Position numbers and translations under genes: made by a program. 64,000 nt of DNA from Monarcha castaneiventris obscurior (lineage: Eukaryota; Chordata; Aves; Passeriformes; Monarchidae): the NCBI GenBank assembly GCA_026261815.1, contig JAMPIT010000484.1, forward strand, positions 8,220,501 to 8,284,500, in the 5' to 3' direction. Below are positions 13,441 through 26,980 of the stretch, in pieces (the first letter of the stretch is position 1; each line of letters opens with the position of its first letter). The notes below the pieces were generated by a model. It saw nothing but the letters and a program-made list of their open reading frames with translations, was not told where the DNA came from and did not search any database.

Positions 13441-16400
13441 TGGTCTTGGCATCTTGCCCCTCTCCATCCCCTGTGGCTGTCTTTTAGAATCATTAACAAA
13501 AACAAACTAACAAACGAAAAAGCACTTTGAATTTGCATACTATGTCACATAAACACTTTTAAAAAATCAGATATGCCAAAATGTTAAACTAATTATAGAG
13601 ACTCCTGTGCTTATCATGGTCTTTTATCAGGTTGTTCATTCTTCTCTGACCACTGTCTATGTGACCTGAATTTGTGTGCAGCCTGGGCACCTCCTGGCTG
13701 TGCCAAGTTCTGCACAGACCGTTTGTGTAACACTGACTTTACAAAGGAAACCAGGGTTCTGCCTTATTTAAACACTTTCCTGTATCAGTGAAGTACTATC
13801 AGAGATCTAATATAACCTGATTCAGGATTTCTTCTGGTCATTGTAACCCTAGATTAAAGCTAATTACTTGATAGTATCAGTCAGTCAATCAGACAAGCCT
13901 TGTAAAAATCAATATAGCTCATAACATAATAATATCCTTTGTCCAGGCTCTTTATACATCATCTGCCACCTTAATTGGTACTGATGTCGAGCCACACAAT
14001 GGTTCAAATCTGGACTGATTTGTTTTAGCAGTGACACCTTACCCAGCTAATGCAGGATCATTAACATCATTTTTCCAGTTACTGACCTTGGAGCAGCTGT
14101 TCAGTTTGCTTATGAAAATTGTCATTACCCTTAACTTGTTTTTATTCTTCTACTTCTTTCTGGATTACTCTTGACAAGAAGAGTCCAGAGCTAAGTTTCA
14201 ACTGATTGCTAAGCTTATTTTTTCTAGCTGATATGAATTATTTTGCAGCAATGAAGTTCTTACGATAACTAAGAAAAATTAAATCTCTTCTGTGTGTGAC
14301 CTCCAAAATGATGATACTAGACATCATAAGGCTTATGGATCAGCAGCAAGAGCCTGGAAGGAGAATGCTGCGTAACCTATTCACATCTTTGCCCCTATAA
14401 TGCATATTAATACAGAATCTGACAGTAGTTGTATGGCCATTTAAAAGGGTGGAGGAGAAAATGTTTTAAAAAATTCTTTCAAAGCCCTTTGGATTAACCA
14501 GTTTCCTGTCACCCAGTGTGCCAGATGACTGCTCAGACTATAGAAATTGCATCCTCCAAACTTTTCTGTGCTTGAGAAATTTGTCAATTCTGTCACATTT
14601 AAGAAATTTCTTTCCCTGTGATATGAACATTACTCTAGGGATTTACAAACTTAGCAAAAGCTTTGCAAATAAATGGGATAAATTCCCTAGGCCAAATCCA
14701 AGTCTTGCTGAAATCAAAGGAAATCGTGACAATAATTTTTAGAGACCAAAATGAGGTTTAGCATATAGCTGTACATACACTGGAAGTTGATGGCTACTGG
14801 GAGACGGTAAATAAGATTACCAAGAAAAATTAACATAGGTGTAATTTGTGTTGCTGCATGAAGATTACATGATATCTGCCAAATAATGATAAGGGTGAGC
14901 AGCAATCAAAATACGTACTGTAGGATATGACCTGAAAGAAGATACTTCATGCTCAGTGAAAACTCTCTGCTAGTTGTCACCTTGCAAGGTGCCACGATAG
15001 CAGGCAAAAAGTTGTTTATTACTGTTATTACTATTATTATTATTATTAGTTACATTAGCTGCACATATTTGTTTCAGTTCTGCTAAATGATCCTCCAGAC
15101 AAAGCCAACCATTATCACTAAAACCTTTTGGGAAGCTTTTGGTAGTGTTTTAGGTTTTGATGGCTTCATTTTCTAAATAAATAAGTGAATGTCATATTAA
15201 AATGACATACAGTGTCTTACAGAACCTGGTGAGGGTTGAAGTACTCTGCTTGTTGTTAATAGGGATGGGGTTTATACAAGACATGTGAAATATGATTTAA
15301 ATATAGATATACATGAAGCAATTATCCCTTTAGATTTCTTTAAATATCTATGCCTGCCAGTTAAACAGTAATATAAATAATAATAAAACAGTAATAATGA
15401 CCATACTGAGAACATGTGACCCTCAGATCCAAAGTGAATGCAGTGCTCACGGACCTCATATTCAGCACTGCTTCCAGCACCTTGTTCTGTGCCCTCAGGC
15501 AGAAGAGCTCCCAACATACTCCCATAAAATGATGTTGATTCTCCTTCAAAACACTCCCTAAATATCTCATTTTCAATGGTATATACACACAAATGCACTG
15601 GTTATTGGCAGAGGTTGTTTTGGAACTAGAGACTGGCGTGGAGATGCTGGACAGCAGGTTTTTATTCTGTGTTTCTATTAGGGTTCCATGTATTCTGCAG
15701 GATTACCAGGTTTTCAAGGAAGAGGGCTTTATATTCTCCCTGAACTGCTCTTACTCTGGGAGTTGTGGTCCACGACTCGTTTCCCATGTTCTGTGTTAAT
15801 GTAAATGATGAGGGTGATGACAATCTTGGGTCCCTCCCTTCAGTGCCTCACCTGCCCCAGCCTCTGCAAAGGGCTGACCTTGTGAGGATTATTTGGCATG
15901 AATGCTGCAGGAACATGCTGAGCTCTTCTGTGCTGCTCTCTGCCAGTGCTGCCAGGTTGCATTAGGACCTCCCTCAGCCTCAGAGAGTCACAGTGAGGAG
16001 GTTTTACTGCTTGCAGTGAAAGATTAAAAATTACAGCACTGGCAGGGTGGCCATCCTCGGTCCACCACACTTACTTGGTGGAAGAAACCAAGGGAATTCG
16101 TTTAGATATGCACAACAGAGTCCCAGGATTTAATCACGGCACATAACGGAAAAATTCCACTAGATCCAAATCTGAAGGAATACAGGTATCTTACTTCATC
16201 AGGGTCTATTAATTAGATGCAATTAACAGGCTTTAAAAGGAAAGTAAATGCAGCTGGTATTAGTTTAGCATTTAGCTGTCATAAGTAAAGAAAAACATCC
16301 TCAAAATAACCTTCCTTTAAGTCTCCCCAGGCTTGTCTACCACATTTCATTCTCATATTTACACAGGCTGGAAAAAAATAAAAGACGGCTGAAACAGAGT

Positions 16401-19400
16401 ATTGCAGTGATTCAAACCCCTTTCATCTGAGCATCTCTCAGCATGTTATTCAGCATATCACAACAGAAATGATCACACCCCTCAGATTTAATTGGCAAAT
16501 CCCATTGTTGTGAGGCCTCAACATATACTAAAGTGTCTTTATTTTGCAGTGAGCCTGCAATGTGCTATTCTCTGCTGAACACAATGAATATTTATATTCT
16601 TCCACTCTGGGAGATTCAGAATTGTTTTGTGGTAGCTGCAGCCTTCAGGACTCTTTCATTTTGTTTCCTATTTCAAGCCTGAGTATTTTCAGTGATTATG
16701 AAAGTGTCTTGCCAGCTCCTTCTGTCACTGACAGGTCTTGGTTCTTAGACTGATGCTTATGGTATCTTTCTGGAAAAAAACCCCACTTTTTCTTTGATGT
16801 TGTTATTTAACATAATGAGAAACTGGAGGATGAGTTGTGACAACAATAAAAGCCATCTTAGAAAAAGTTTTGTTCCATGCCAAGGGCATTACCCCTCCTC
16901 CTCCCTTTGGTCCTATAGTGAATTATCATAAGGGTATTTTAGAATCTCACCATCAGTCTGTGATTTGTGAAGCCACTTCGTTAGAGTAGGTGCAAAGAGA
17001 AGATAAACATTTTTACCTTATATTAATCCCAAAATTTTTTAACTTTCCTTTGATAATGGAAAAAAAAGTGCCATGTACATGATAACATACAAAAAATATT
17101 CACACTTATCAATTACAGCTTTAAATATCCTCTGTATTGTGCTTGGGAATAGGATTATCTCAGAAGGCATTTAAAATACTGTACAAGTGCTGGAATAATC
17201 CCAAAGCTACCTGCTACAGACAATTCCAATTTTTTTAGAATTCCTATTTTCACATGGATATCATTGTCCTTTCTGAGGGATACAAGGTTTTACTATTGAT
17301 TTTACGGGTGGGGTTGTCAAGAGTATCTATCTGTAAAGCTTGAATTGATTTAATGTCAAATCCAAATACCACATTACTCCTCTAGAAATCTAATTAATTG
17401 TAATATATGCCATTTTAACATATTTGTAGTGAATGCTGTTCACCAACACTTGTAACAAATAGTTTCGCTTCATTTCCCAGGGGAATAGAAATGAGGTTTT
17501 CTTGATAATGGTAAAGAACACTTTCTAATTTGCCAGAGGATTTGCAGTGCATAGAAGTTTTATTCTTGTGACTACCTATGGATGGAACTACATCAAAATA
17601 TTACATATTCACAGTGTCCCTTTTCACATGGATTGCCCAGCATGTCTTGCTAGGCTGGTTACAATATATTATATCCATGTACTAAACCTGCTCTCCAAAC
17701 AACTAAAATGGAAGCAGGAAGATAATTTTTGAATGTTTTTGATAAAGTCAGTTCTGGAGGACAACTGTCAAAGCTGAACAAAAATAAAAATAAAGATAGT
17801 TGGCAGGCATCAGTGTCTCTGCATTCCTGTTGTGAAATCTGGTGATTCAGGGACTGGAACCTTGACTGTACGTCAAACAACACTATATGTTATTGCATAC
17901 ATACAGCAAAGACCATTGATTTTTGAGACTTATTAGAGGGAAAAAGTGCTGCAAGACTTAATTTATGTCAGAATCCTTGTTTCATAGTGAAACCCTGAAA
18001 TTAGTACCTCAGTAGAAATTTTAAGCTCAATAATTTTTGTGATGGCAGTGTCTATGGACATTTGATGAGTAATAATAACATGGTTGGAAACTGAAATGGA
18101 AATTTTTGAGATCCCTGTTTCTGGAACTCCTTTCCATTGTAGACTATGTGTCACTGTACTTTCTGAGGTATCCAAGTTATCTTTCAAATTATCTCCTTTT
18201 AGTCTTCAAGATTTCTTTTCTGCCACAAAGTTAATTGTGAGAAGATTTTTAATTACACTGAACGATGTAACTTGAAATACTCTGAGGCAGAATGTACCAT
18301 GATTAAAAAACCAGAAAGACATTTAGAAGATTTAGACATGTTTTTTCAGGCTGTTGCATCTAAATGGCAATCCCACAGGCAATTATTGGTATTGTCTGTC
18401 TGCTTCTCATGGGATGCTTTGAAAAGGTACACCTCTGGCATAATGATGCAGAGATACAATAGCATGCTGTTATCATCAATAATACTTATTTTTCCTTCAG
18501 AGCTGATCATCCATACTGACAATTTAATGGTTTTTCTTGGAGAGTCCAGACTGGTGGAAACTATGTATGTATTGTTTAGTTACCTCATTTAGAAGATGGC
18601 TACAAGCATCAATATTCACTACCCTGAATCCAGCAGACACCCAACATTAGTTTTAGTTGGAAAAAGTGGATAGTTTCCTTTTCTGACCAACATAAATGAC
18701 AACTGTTGGAGGGGACAGCCAGTGCTTGGTTGCAGTGTGGTTATTTTGAGCTGTGCTCAGATGTGGCTGCACTCTGGAATGCATTGCTGTGTTCCCACAG
18801 CTCTCAGCAGGAACTGGTGCTGCTGCCCAAGGTGTGCTGGTGAGAGTGGAGCTGCACTGCTGCAGCACCAGTGCTCTGCACGTGGCTGGCAACTCACTCG
18901 TGGCTTCAACAGAGGTTTTAACTTGGCCAATGGAAACTTTGTGAACTAACTTTTCTCTTTCTAGTAACAAATAATAAAGTGAAAACAGCTGAAGCAGCTT
19001 TTTTCTTTTTGTGAAATACAAGTGACTTTATATTACCATGACCACACATGCCACATCCTTTTGTTTCTCTGTGGTTTTAATATCTTTTACCAAATAACAG
19101 ACCCATCAAAATCTTTTTATTTTCTCCATATTGAAACAAGGTGGCTTTAAAATAGTGCATATGGAATTTCAAATGAAATGTAGATCTCATTTCCATATCA
19201 CTGTTTTCTTTACTCTTTTTTTTTTTTTCTTCAGAAAACAGTTAAGGAGTCATTATATTTTCCAGCAAGCTGTCTTGTACACCCTGAAGGGAATATTATA
19301 AGATTAAATGCAGAGTAGCATTCCTCTAGCAAGGTGAATGTTTCTCATTACAGAGATCCCTAGTTGATCTCCTAAATATAATTCCCTGTAATAATGTGAA

Positions 19401-19884
19401 ACTTCTGAATTATTTATTTTTTCATATTAGATCAGGAGTATAATTTCTGAAAATAAATTTATTGTCATGAGCAAATCAGCTTATGAAGGTTATCCATAAC
19501 CATGGAATGAAAAAGAACAGATGCCGTATTTTGCAAGACTATCTATTGTAGCTACTTTTTGGCTTTCAGGAGGAAGCTCTAAATGTGGATTTAAAAATTG
19601 ATGAACCATGATTCTGTTAATGTGCGGGCTTAGAGTCATAGCACTTTGTGTCTTTACTGTTGTATTCAATTGAAAAAACCACCTCTGAGTGAAGGTCTGT
19701 GCTTGGCTGTGACCCCCTCTGCCTGCCCAGCTCCAGGATTTGCCTCGGCCCTTGGGGATGTGACAGTGCAGATTTTCCCACAGCACAAATCACAAGTGAC
19801 TCAGCAATGCCACCACTTCACAAATCAGTGAGGGGCCCATGAACTTTTAATTGAGTCTTTCCAGGAGTTACTGGTGGCTTTTAT
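13441..19884. other. Unannotated stretch, no gene recognised
   Basis: This is AT-rich intronic or intergenic-looking DNA with one imperfect (TTA)n microsatellite at 15016-15048. A moderately GC-rich patch at about 15800-16060 has a good minus-strand donor-like site but no matching exon that I trust. A plus-strand frame at 18272-18592 (106 codons) has no recognisable motif. Confidence 0.5.
15016..15048. repeat. Imperfect (TTA)n microsatellite
   Basis: A TTA/ATT trinucleotide run, interrupted twice by 'ctg' or 'cta'-type changes. Simple sequence with no other implication. Confidence 0.85.
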
Positions 19885-20480
19885 TCACACAGTCCCCACT
19901 CCTCCAGAAGGAGAATGGGTTGGATCCATGTGTCCCAAACTTCCAGCTTCATCAGATATTTCCTTGCCTTGCAGTTTGCCTTCTGCCAGGTTCTTGAAGT
20001 GGTCTTTGTCTGATGGCTGTTCCTCATGGTGATTTTTGGCACTGCTGGGATCTCTTTCAGGTGCAGTGAAAATAACAAAGGGGAAATATTGCCGAGTGTC
20101 AGGGTGAGCCAAACAATGGCCCTGCTCTTGGTAAAGATGGACCTTGGTTCACATGGAGCTTCTCCTAGATATAGCACTCAAGGTGCTTGGGGAAAATCAA
20201 GCATTCAAGGGAGTGACGGGTGAAAATTTCTCTCTTGTTTTTCCAATGCCTCTGGAGATTTTTTAAAACATGTTCACCCTCTGTTTGCATTTGGGTGTAT
20301 GTTTTCAATCTCCCCAGACTTGAGGAGCAGATGAGAAAGCAAATGCTGTGACTCTTGTTTACTAGGACACAGACTAGGACAAGTTTTGGGTTCTCCTGGC
20401 AGAAACAGGGTCCTCTTTCTGTGTAGGTCTTGGCACTGGTAGCTCACATTGCATTTCATCTTCTCAGGGCATCCCTTGGA
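19885..20480 (-). pseudogene. Possible decayed coding sequence, minus strand (unidentified)
   Basis: Read on the minus strand, successive overlapping frames give charged, protein-like translation. One frame from about 20480 to 20274 carries several cysteines and ends at TGA. Another, from about 20150 to 19885, is rich in D, E, K and H, and its final TGA overlaps an AATAAA. G is over-represented at first codon positions in that last frame (about 27 of 75 codons by hand count), which is typical of coding DNA. However, the frames do not join without shifts and stops, no motif is recognisable, and this strand is purine-rich, which alone makes random translation look charged. It could be a broken retrocopy or old exon, or chance. 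Confidence 0.15.
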
Positions 20481-23400
20481 AGGGGTTAAAAAGCTGCTTG
20501 TTGACAAATCACAAGTACAACTGTGTGTCAGCTCATTAGTAAAATAAACAGAGGTGTGCAAAATCAAACTGGTTTTTTCGTCTGACAGACAGCAATGAGA
20601 AGCCTATAAAAAACACTTCCACAGTATGATTTCTTCTACAAATCCTGGCCTGTTTTGCAGAGCAGGCACTTACTGTTCTATATCTGATCAGGCACTTAGA
20701 AAAAATATAGCCTGTGTTAGACTGAAGGACTCAGCAGGTGAAGTGTCTGTCTCCTGTCTGGGACAGAGGTTTAAGTCACAGCTGAAGTTTCAATTAACAG
20801 GACCTCATGGTTTCCTGCTGTGACTCTAATGGAGAATGGTTCACATTAAAAAGAACTAAACATAATTTAGCACATTTTGGTGCAGATGGCTGTCGATGTT
20901 GAAGAGATGGCCACCTGGTGACTGTATTATTTTTCACCCCTGAAGAATGACTGCTGAGGTCAAGTTTTCAATCACTGGCAGGGATGTGGAGAGGAACTTG
21001 TGCTGTGACTGTGTGCCACCTGGCCTCTCTAATTAAGGACTACCATTGTCTGCTTTGATATCCCCTCTGCCTTGGCGCACACAAAATTCAGAGTGATTAC
21101 AAACATCCCAAACTAATGAATGCTCTCTGGATCTGAGGAGGAAAACATGGTGATTTTTAGCTTTGTTCATTCTGTTTTGTAATTAAAAATATAGAAGTGA
21201 AGAAAAAATGTTTTGTTCTGCGCCTGCCTTGAAGTATCCTTCTGGGAATTGATATAAAGTTGAAATCATGCCTGAACCATTGGAGCTGAGCTAGAGCAGG
21301 CAACTGCAGACCTCCTGTGTGCAGCAGTTTCCTTAGCTGACTTTTACATTGCAAAAAATTCTTCCAGGACATCTGTGCAAGAATTTTGTTACAAAATATT
21401 TTAATTATGAACAATTAAGTAGTTACCTAAGAGTCAAAAATTGCATTTCTTCTATCCTTGTGCATCTATTTTCTCACTCTGGCAAAGCTTTGAATACAAA
21501 TTCCAGCAGAGGAGTTTACATAATGCATGTGAAAGACCTTTCTTTTTAATATTAAAAAACAAAATTATAATTTCAGCACCAAGCTGGGAAATGATTCATT
21601 ATTTGGATAATCAGAGAAACAAAGATGAGCTGGCTCAGATGTATTGTAATCCCTTTTGTGAGATTCATTAAATGGAGCCCCTGACTTCTAGAATCCATAT
21701 CAGTGTTCTCTGTCTTAGGGGGATTAAACTCTGTTATAGATTATATTTCATTCAACCATAGTGGATTAGTTGCAGTTTCTACCTTTTAATTAAACAGCTG
21801 CTGTAACTAAACACAAATCTGAATTATTTAAAAGTCCACAGAATTTTAGTCAACTTACAGTGCTTGCATTTTTTAATTATATGAAGCTATACATTTTTTA
21901 TGATGAAGGCTTTATTCAGATCAATCAACAGCCACTAATAACTCATCCTTTCTAGAAGGCTACGGCATTTTCCCAGTGCATGAAAGTATTTCAAGTAAAT
22001 TAAAAAATAAAGCTGCCTAAGAAAAGGCCTAGGTCACCTAAATTTTCTTAGCGGCTTTTGATGAGATGTTTGTGGTGTCTTTGTTGTTTTTAAAACAATT
22101 CTATTGCCCTAGTGTGTTGTCTAATTTACAATGTCTGTCTCATTACATCCAAGTGTAAACACGGCAGCAAAGTTTAAAAGGTGGTCATTGGGCTAGATTA
22201 ATGAGCATCATGCTCAGATCAAAACGTCATGATACTGGGAATGTAAGTGCCAAAATGAATGTACATTTGGTAGTTTTGTCTGTATGAGTAGCTGCTGTAA
22301 ATGCACCGACTGCTTCTTTATGACATACTTAAGGCAAATCAATCAGTCAAGTAACTGTTGTCAACAATAATTTGTACAACTGAAATAATTCCTTACACAT
22401 AGTTAAGGTTTATAGCTAAGCCATTGCTTACTTTTTACTTTCTTGGAATAAAAATGGCTGAATAACTCAGAATATCCATGAACCCTATATATCCTAAAAA
22501 GACTTTTGGAGCAATTACAGAAATACTTGCTTAAGGCAAACTTCTGGGTAGCAGTGATACCAAAGGCAAGTGTGAATCCCTTTGACCAATAAGAGAAAAA
22601 TATAGTGAACCATGTAAAAATATTATTGACAACATTTAATTAACATCATTAAAGCCAAACAAAATCCAGGTGGGTGAAGGGTGTGCATGAGTTAGAGGAA
22701 AAATCTGAAAACTCAGTGCTGAAGTGGCCTGATATATAAATACTGATATGGTCAGATTTGGAAACAATGTGAAGTTTTTTGTCTGCAAAGTAATTTGTTT
22801 AGGAGAAAACCTCTTATTTGATGTTTGATTATATTGATAGTCTCAAATGGTCCAAATGTTTTCCCATGTTATTTGTTGATAGATCAGAAAGATCTTTATT
22901 AAATCAACATTAGAAAATGTTTTAATTTAAGTTATTTTAAATTATGTTAAGAATAATAAAACACATTAAAATCTGAATATTTGTATGAAAATTATCATAA
23001 TTTTTATTTGAGATTACATTGTGGTTGGGATGAGAGAACCTGGAGATTGAGAGTTGAGCAATATATAGAATTTCCTGGCAGGTCCTACTCGTAACTATAG
23101 GCAAATGAAACCCAGGATCCAGAGTCTCAGATCAGATGTATCAATTCACATTGTCCTTTGGGGTGACTCTGCACACCTGGAAGTTTCTGACTTCAAAGCT
23201 CAAGAACCTCAACATGTGGGTGGCTTATTACAGAAAGGTGAAGTTCAATGCTTGTATTTTTTTCTCATGCTGAAAAATTAACACAACAGAGTTCAGGGAG
23301 CAAGATACTCACTCACTCATTTTTTATCTACCCAGAGGGTTTCCACTTGCCATAGACCTCAAGGGAAGGAATCGGCTTTCCACTTGAAACACATCTTCCT

Positions 23401-26162
23401 CTGAAACTAGAAAGGTCATTATTGAAGGATAACAATGTAGAGAATTGAAAAAAAAAAAGAAGTAGCATTGTTAAGGATAACTACAAATTCAACCAGACTG
23501 TCTTCTTGAAAGTGCATTGTCCTCTGACCCTCTGACCCAGAGGTTGCACAGAACAGATGCATCAACTGTGACCAAGCAAAATAATTTCTGTCATCTTGTC
23601 CTAGCAAGATTTCCTGCATTTCTTCTAATTGAACCTAACACCATATATGTGCACTTCTATGAAATGCCCTTTGTAGCAGAACAAACTGGTGGTTTAAGTC
23701 CTCAGGAGGTCACAGGCTGCTATTTCACCCTGCTTTTTTAAGAGATGTGCTGCACTGAGGTGCTTGTGTCCTTGATGAGGATTTGCCCTGTCCTGTGGCC
23801 TAATCCTTGTCGATTTTAATTGCCCAAACTCTGAGCATTCCCACAGCAAAAATGTGTTGTTGTGGAAAGCAGAATAATCCTGAAGCTGTGTTAACTGTAG
23901 CTTGGAAAGTTACAAAGCTTGGAGAGTTGGCAGTCCTTTGGTCTCCAACGTTTTCAGCTGGGTATGATCAAGTCATATTGACTGCAGCTTTTGACTGAAG
24001 TCAGCTGCTTTTCCCTCCAGTGTGGGTTCCCTGGTGTTGCTGAGGCTGTGGGGTTTGGAACAGCTGTGTGGGGTGAACCAGCTGCCTCTCTTGTTCTTTA
24101 GCTTGGCACTTCCACCAGAGAGAGCACTTTGTCAAGTGAACGTTTGAGGTTTGTTTTTTCAATCTTTGCCTGAGAATATGTACCTCAATTACCTTGTTGG
24201 AATCCAGCTTGGGAATCTGCTTTTGTACAACCAAAAGGGTGTTTGGGGCAGCAGCGACCTTCAGAGTGTATGATCTTGGTGTGTGTTTTGGCTGAGCAGG
24301 TTATTTAGCCTTTCAGAAGGTAGTTTCTCTGAATGAAGTGTTTTCCCTTGATACCAAAAAGCAGCATGAGTGTTCGTGTCTAAAAATCCCCATAGAGTAC
24401 AATCAATGCACACTGTATGGATTATTATTTGTGTATTTTTCTTTACAGCCTTCGTACTGAGGCTCCTCAGGGCTGTAAGACTGCAGTGCTGATATTCAAG
24501 TTACATGTTCAGCAGCTGTTTAGTTAGGGTTAACCTAATGCATTACCACAAGTATATTCTGAAAGGAATGCAAGAAAGAAAAATAAGAAAGAAAGATGAC
24601 TAAATATTGTTGGCACTTGAATAGAACAAAAAACACAGAGTAATAATTTCTGCAGTCCCTGCAGTCATTCCTGAATTTTTAATATTGCTTTGTGTATTGT
24701 ACCTTTACGTTGCAGTCATAGTGTTTACCAAATAATTTCAGGTCATTGTAGTTGGAGAATGATGGCTTCCCAGAGTCACATTTTCTAGATGTCAATATGT
24801 GGTAGAAGCTCCTGGCTGGGTTCTGTTCCTATTTGATTTATTTGATTGTAGGCTGTCAAGTTTGGGGATTTTTAAATAATTTTTTCAATTGTCAGGTTAC
24901 AAATGAGTCATTCTGAAGTGTTTCCCTTTCAGTGTTTTTAATGTTTGGGAAAAATAAATCTGAAAAGGGCTTTATGTTTTTTCTCACTCTTTTATTACCA
25001 GATCTTAGAAGTGAAAGCCCTTTTACAATTACTTTCAAGATATAATTACAGCCCTGTAGATATATTTAATAAAAAATTTTATAATTCCTATAAAGTGCAA
25101 GCTGCACAGACATTTCAAATGCAATAATATTGCATTAGGGTTATACTCACTTATTTTGGCAGTGGGACCCAGAGAAGTTAATTTTAGGCTCTCTTCTGCC
25201 TGAAGGAGCACAGATGACCCTGGTACAGCAATCACAAGCTCCAAAAGGGACCAGCAGAACTGGGCAAGTAAATAGACACTTTCCCCACAGTAATTCCCAG
25301 TTTCCAGAACGGGTCTTTTTTCAGGATAGGGGCCGAGTTATTTATGTTGTTGAAGGAGCAAACAGTAAGGGCCATGCACTACACCTCTGGAAAAAAGGTG
25401 TTCATGGTAGGAGAAGATGCCTAACCAAAGTCACTGATTGTACTTTTAATTTGGCTCCATTGCCTTGATGGGAGACACGGTGTTTCCACTGGTCTCTGTA
25501 TTAGACACTGTTTTCCCTCAGTTGCTTTTGACACTTGCTGCTGTATTTCAGCAGTACAGTGTGTGTAGCCTGTATTTTATGCTCCTGCTGCTATGTCCTT
25601 TGCTAAGAGGGATCTGAGCATGGTGGAGATGGAGAGGTAAGCAGTGTAATCTCCCAGTGGCATCCTGCATCCTGCTCCTTGTATACCAGATCCTCTGTTC
25701 CTTGCTCAATTTTCACAGTCTTTACAAAAGCAATTTTCCTTTGACCTATATAGGTGTTGGCTTGAGTAAAAATAGGAGTTCAGATGCCAGATTCAGCTCA
25801 CTTGTGGCTGAGATGACAAATAGAGAATGCAGTTACATTTAGGGTTACCATGTGGGAAAGGGTGAGTCTGGTTTTGCTTACATATTTAATTTGTATACAC
25901 TTCCATCTAATTTTTAGAGAAATGGATATATGTTAACCATAAGGAAAATGAGAACTGATACCTTTCTATTCCCAGGGTATACACAGGACTGTGAAAATTA
26001 TTCTACTCCATTGAGTCTTCTGTTGCATCCATAGATGAGGATAATTTGCTGGAATGTTTTTTGGTCAGCTGTGTCAAGAACCTCCAGATTCTTGTGTCTC
26101 AGACGAGCATCCTTTTATAATGGTGACAGTATAGAGGGCTATGCTACACTCATAGTTGATTC
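20481..26162. other. Unannotated stretch with one candidate conserved noncoding block
   Basis: No gene is recognised. The sequence at about 21760-22400 is described separately. A minus-strand frame through 24001-24330 looks protein-like but lacks coding periodicity. There is a T run at about 19208-19230 just before this stretch and an A run near 23449-23460. Confidence 0.5.
21760..22400. promoter_or_regulatory. Candidate conserved noncoding element (inference)
   Basis: The block is AT-rich, non-repetitive and free of recognisable transposon sequence. It has many TAAT- or ATTA-type homeodomain cores, an imperfect hairpin (arms 22012-22025 and 22043-22055), and a perfect 15-bp palindrome TGAGCATCATGCTCA at 22202-22216. 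This texture is common in vertebrate developmental enhancers near large introns and gene deserts. Conservation cannot be judged from one sequence, so the call is weak. Confidence 0.2.
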
Positions 26163-26224
26163 TTGGATTTTCAGACTAGAAAGGACCTTTAAAATAAGAT
26201 AGTCTGTTTTGTGTAACACAGGCA
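26163..26224. mobile_element. Ancient CR1/L3-type LINE relic (tentative)
   Basis: The segment around 'cagactagaaaggacc' followed by 'agtctg' and 'gtgtaacacagg' resembles an old amniote CR1-like 3' end that I recall from reptile and bird genomes. It is heavily mutated and lies directly beside another reversed CR1 tail. Identification is from recall only. Confidence 0.35.
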
Positions 26225-26231
26225 GTGGATG

Positions 26232-26290
26232 GATCACAGAATATCTCAGGCTGGAAATGTCCCACAAAGATCATTGACTCCAACTCTTAA
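26232..26290 (-). mobile_element. CR1 LINE 3'-end fragment, minus strand
   Basis: The sequence 'atcacagaat' followed by 'ctggaaatgtcccacaaagatcatt' and 'gactccaac' is the reverse complement of the CR1 terminal region (tail, then the 'gatctttaaggtccctt' part). It is short, diverged and 5'-truncated. Confidence 0.65.
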
Positions 26291-26980
26291 TACCAATGGT
26301 AGCCCCTTCGGACAGAAATTGCTTGGTCTGAGCTTGTTTTCTAGGAGCATGATACCAACATCTCTTTAAAGAAGGCTTTGGGCAATTTGTATTTAAATTT
26401 CTGTGAGAGAAATTGTGCATGCAAGTAAAAATCTGTATCCTAGGCCTATGTAGCTGGAACAGTAACATAAAATTGCACTAAAAGAGGAAATTCATTACCA
26501 TGCGATGTAATCAGGTATGGCAAGCTCCTGGTCATTAGTTTTAACATGTAAGAAGGAGAAATCATAGTTCAGGAAGATGCACAGGAAGAGTAATCTCAAA
26601 AAGAGCTTAATTGTACTTGCAATTAATCTAGTACATAGAATGAAATATTTCTCAAAAGTTAATGTATGTAAAGAAATGAGCACTGCAGAGGAGTGGTGGA
26701 CAACAACCAGGCGTGAAAGTCCATTATGAATTTTCATGATAGCAGAGAATCATCCCCAAAAGAACCTGAAAGATCATTGATAAAAATCTTAAAAATCAAT
26801 TTTTTAAGGGTCATGGAATAACTGAAGGAAAATCAAAGTTTACTTAATATGCAGAGGCTGCTTAACACAAGACACGGCTGTTGCACCTGAATATAAAATA
26901 TGCTGAAGTCTGACAGAGGAATATTCCTGTAAACCTGCAAATACATATTTAATAATCAAGACATGGTGTTACACATTTAC

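Noticed and set aside
13990..14020. tRNA B-box-like 'ggttcaaat'
   Set aside because: No matching A box, acceptor stem or cloverleaf could be drawn around it.
14043..14108. 66-bp minus-strand segment ending at a good donor (GCTGG|GTAAGG)
   Set aside because: The acceptor is mediocre and the segment too short. An open frame this short is expected often by chance.
18272..18592. 106-codon plus-strand frame with protein-like helical segments
   Set aside because: No acceptor with a pyrimidine tract, no recognisable family, and the second half is ordinary AT-rich sequence.
18801..18839. 39-bp plus-strand segment after a strong acceptor (GTTCCCACAG)
   Set aside because: Too short to assess, and the GC-rich context makes open frames uninformative.
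24001..24330. Minus-strand frame of about 100 codons with a Q- and K-rich translation
   Set aside because: First-position G is only about 18% by hand count, with no coding periodicity and no motif.
25151..25199. 49-bp minus-strand segment between CTCCTTCAG and a GTGAGT donor
   Set aside because: Two frames are open, the length is very short, and there is no peptide recognition. Chance pairs of splice-like sites are frequent over 64 kb.
26740..26810. Possible third CR1 tail ('agagaatcatcccc' followed by 'gaaagatcattga')
   Set aside because: The similarity is too short and diverged to separate from chance.
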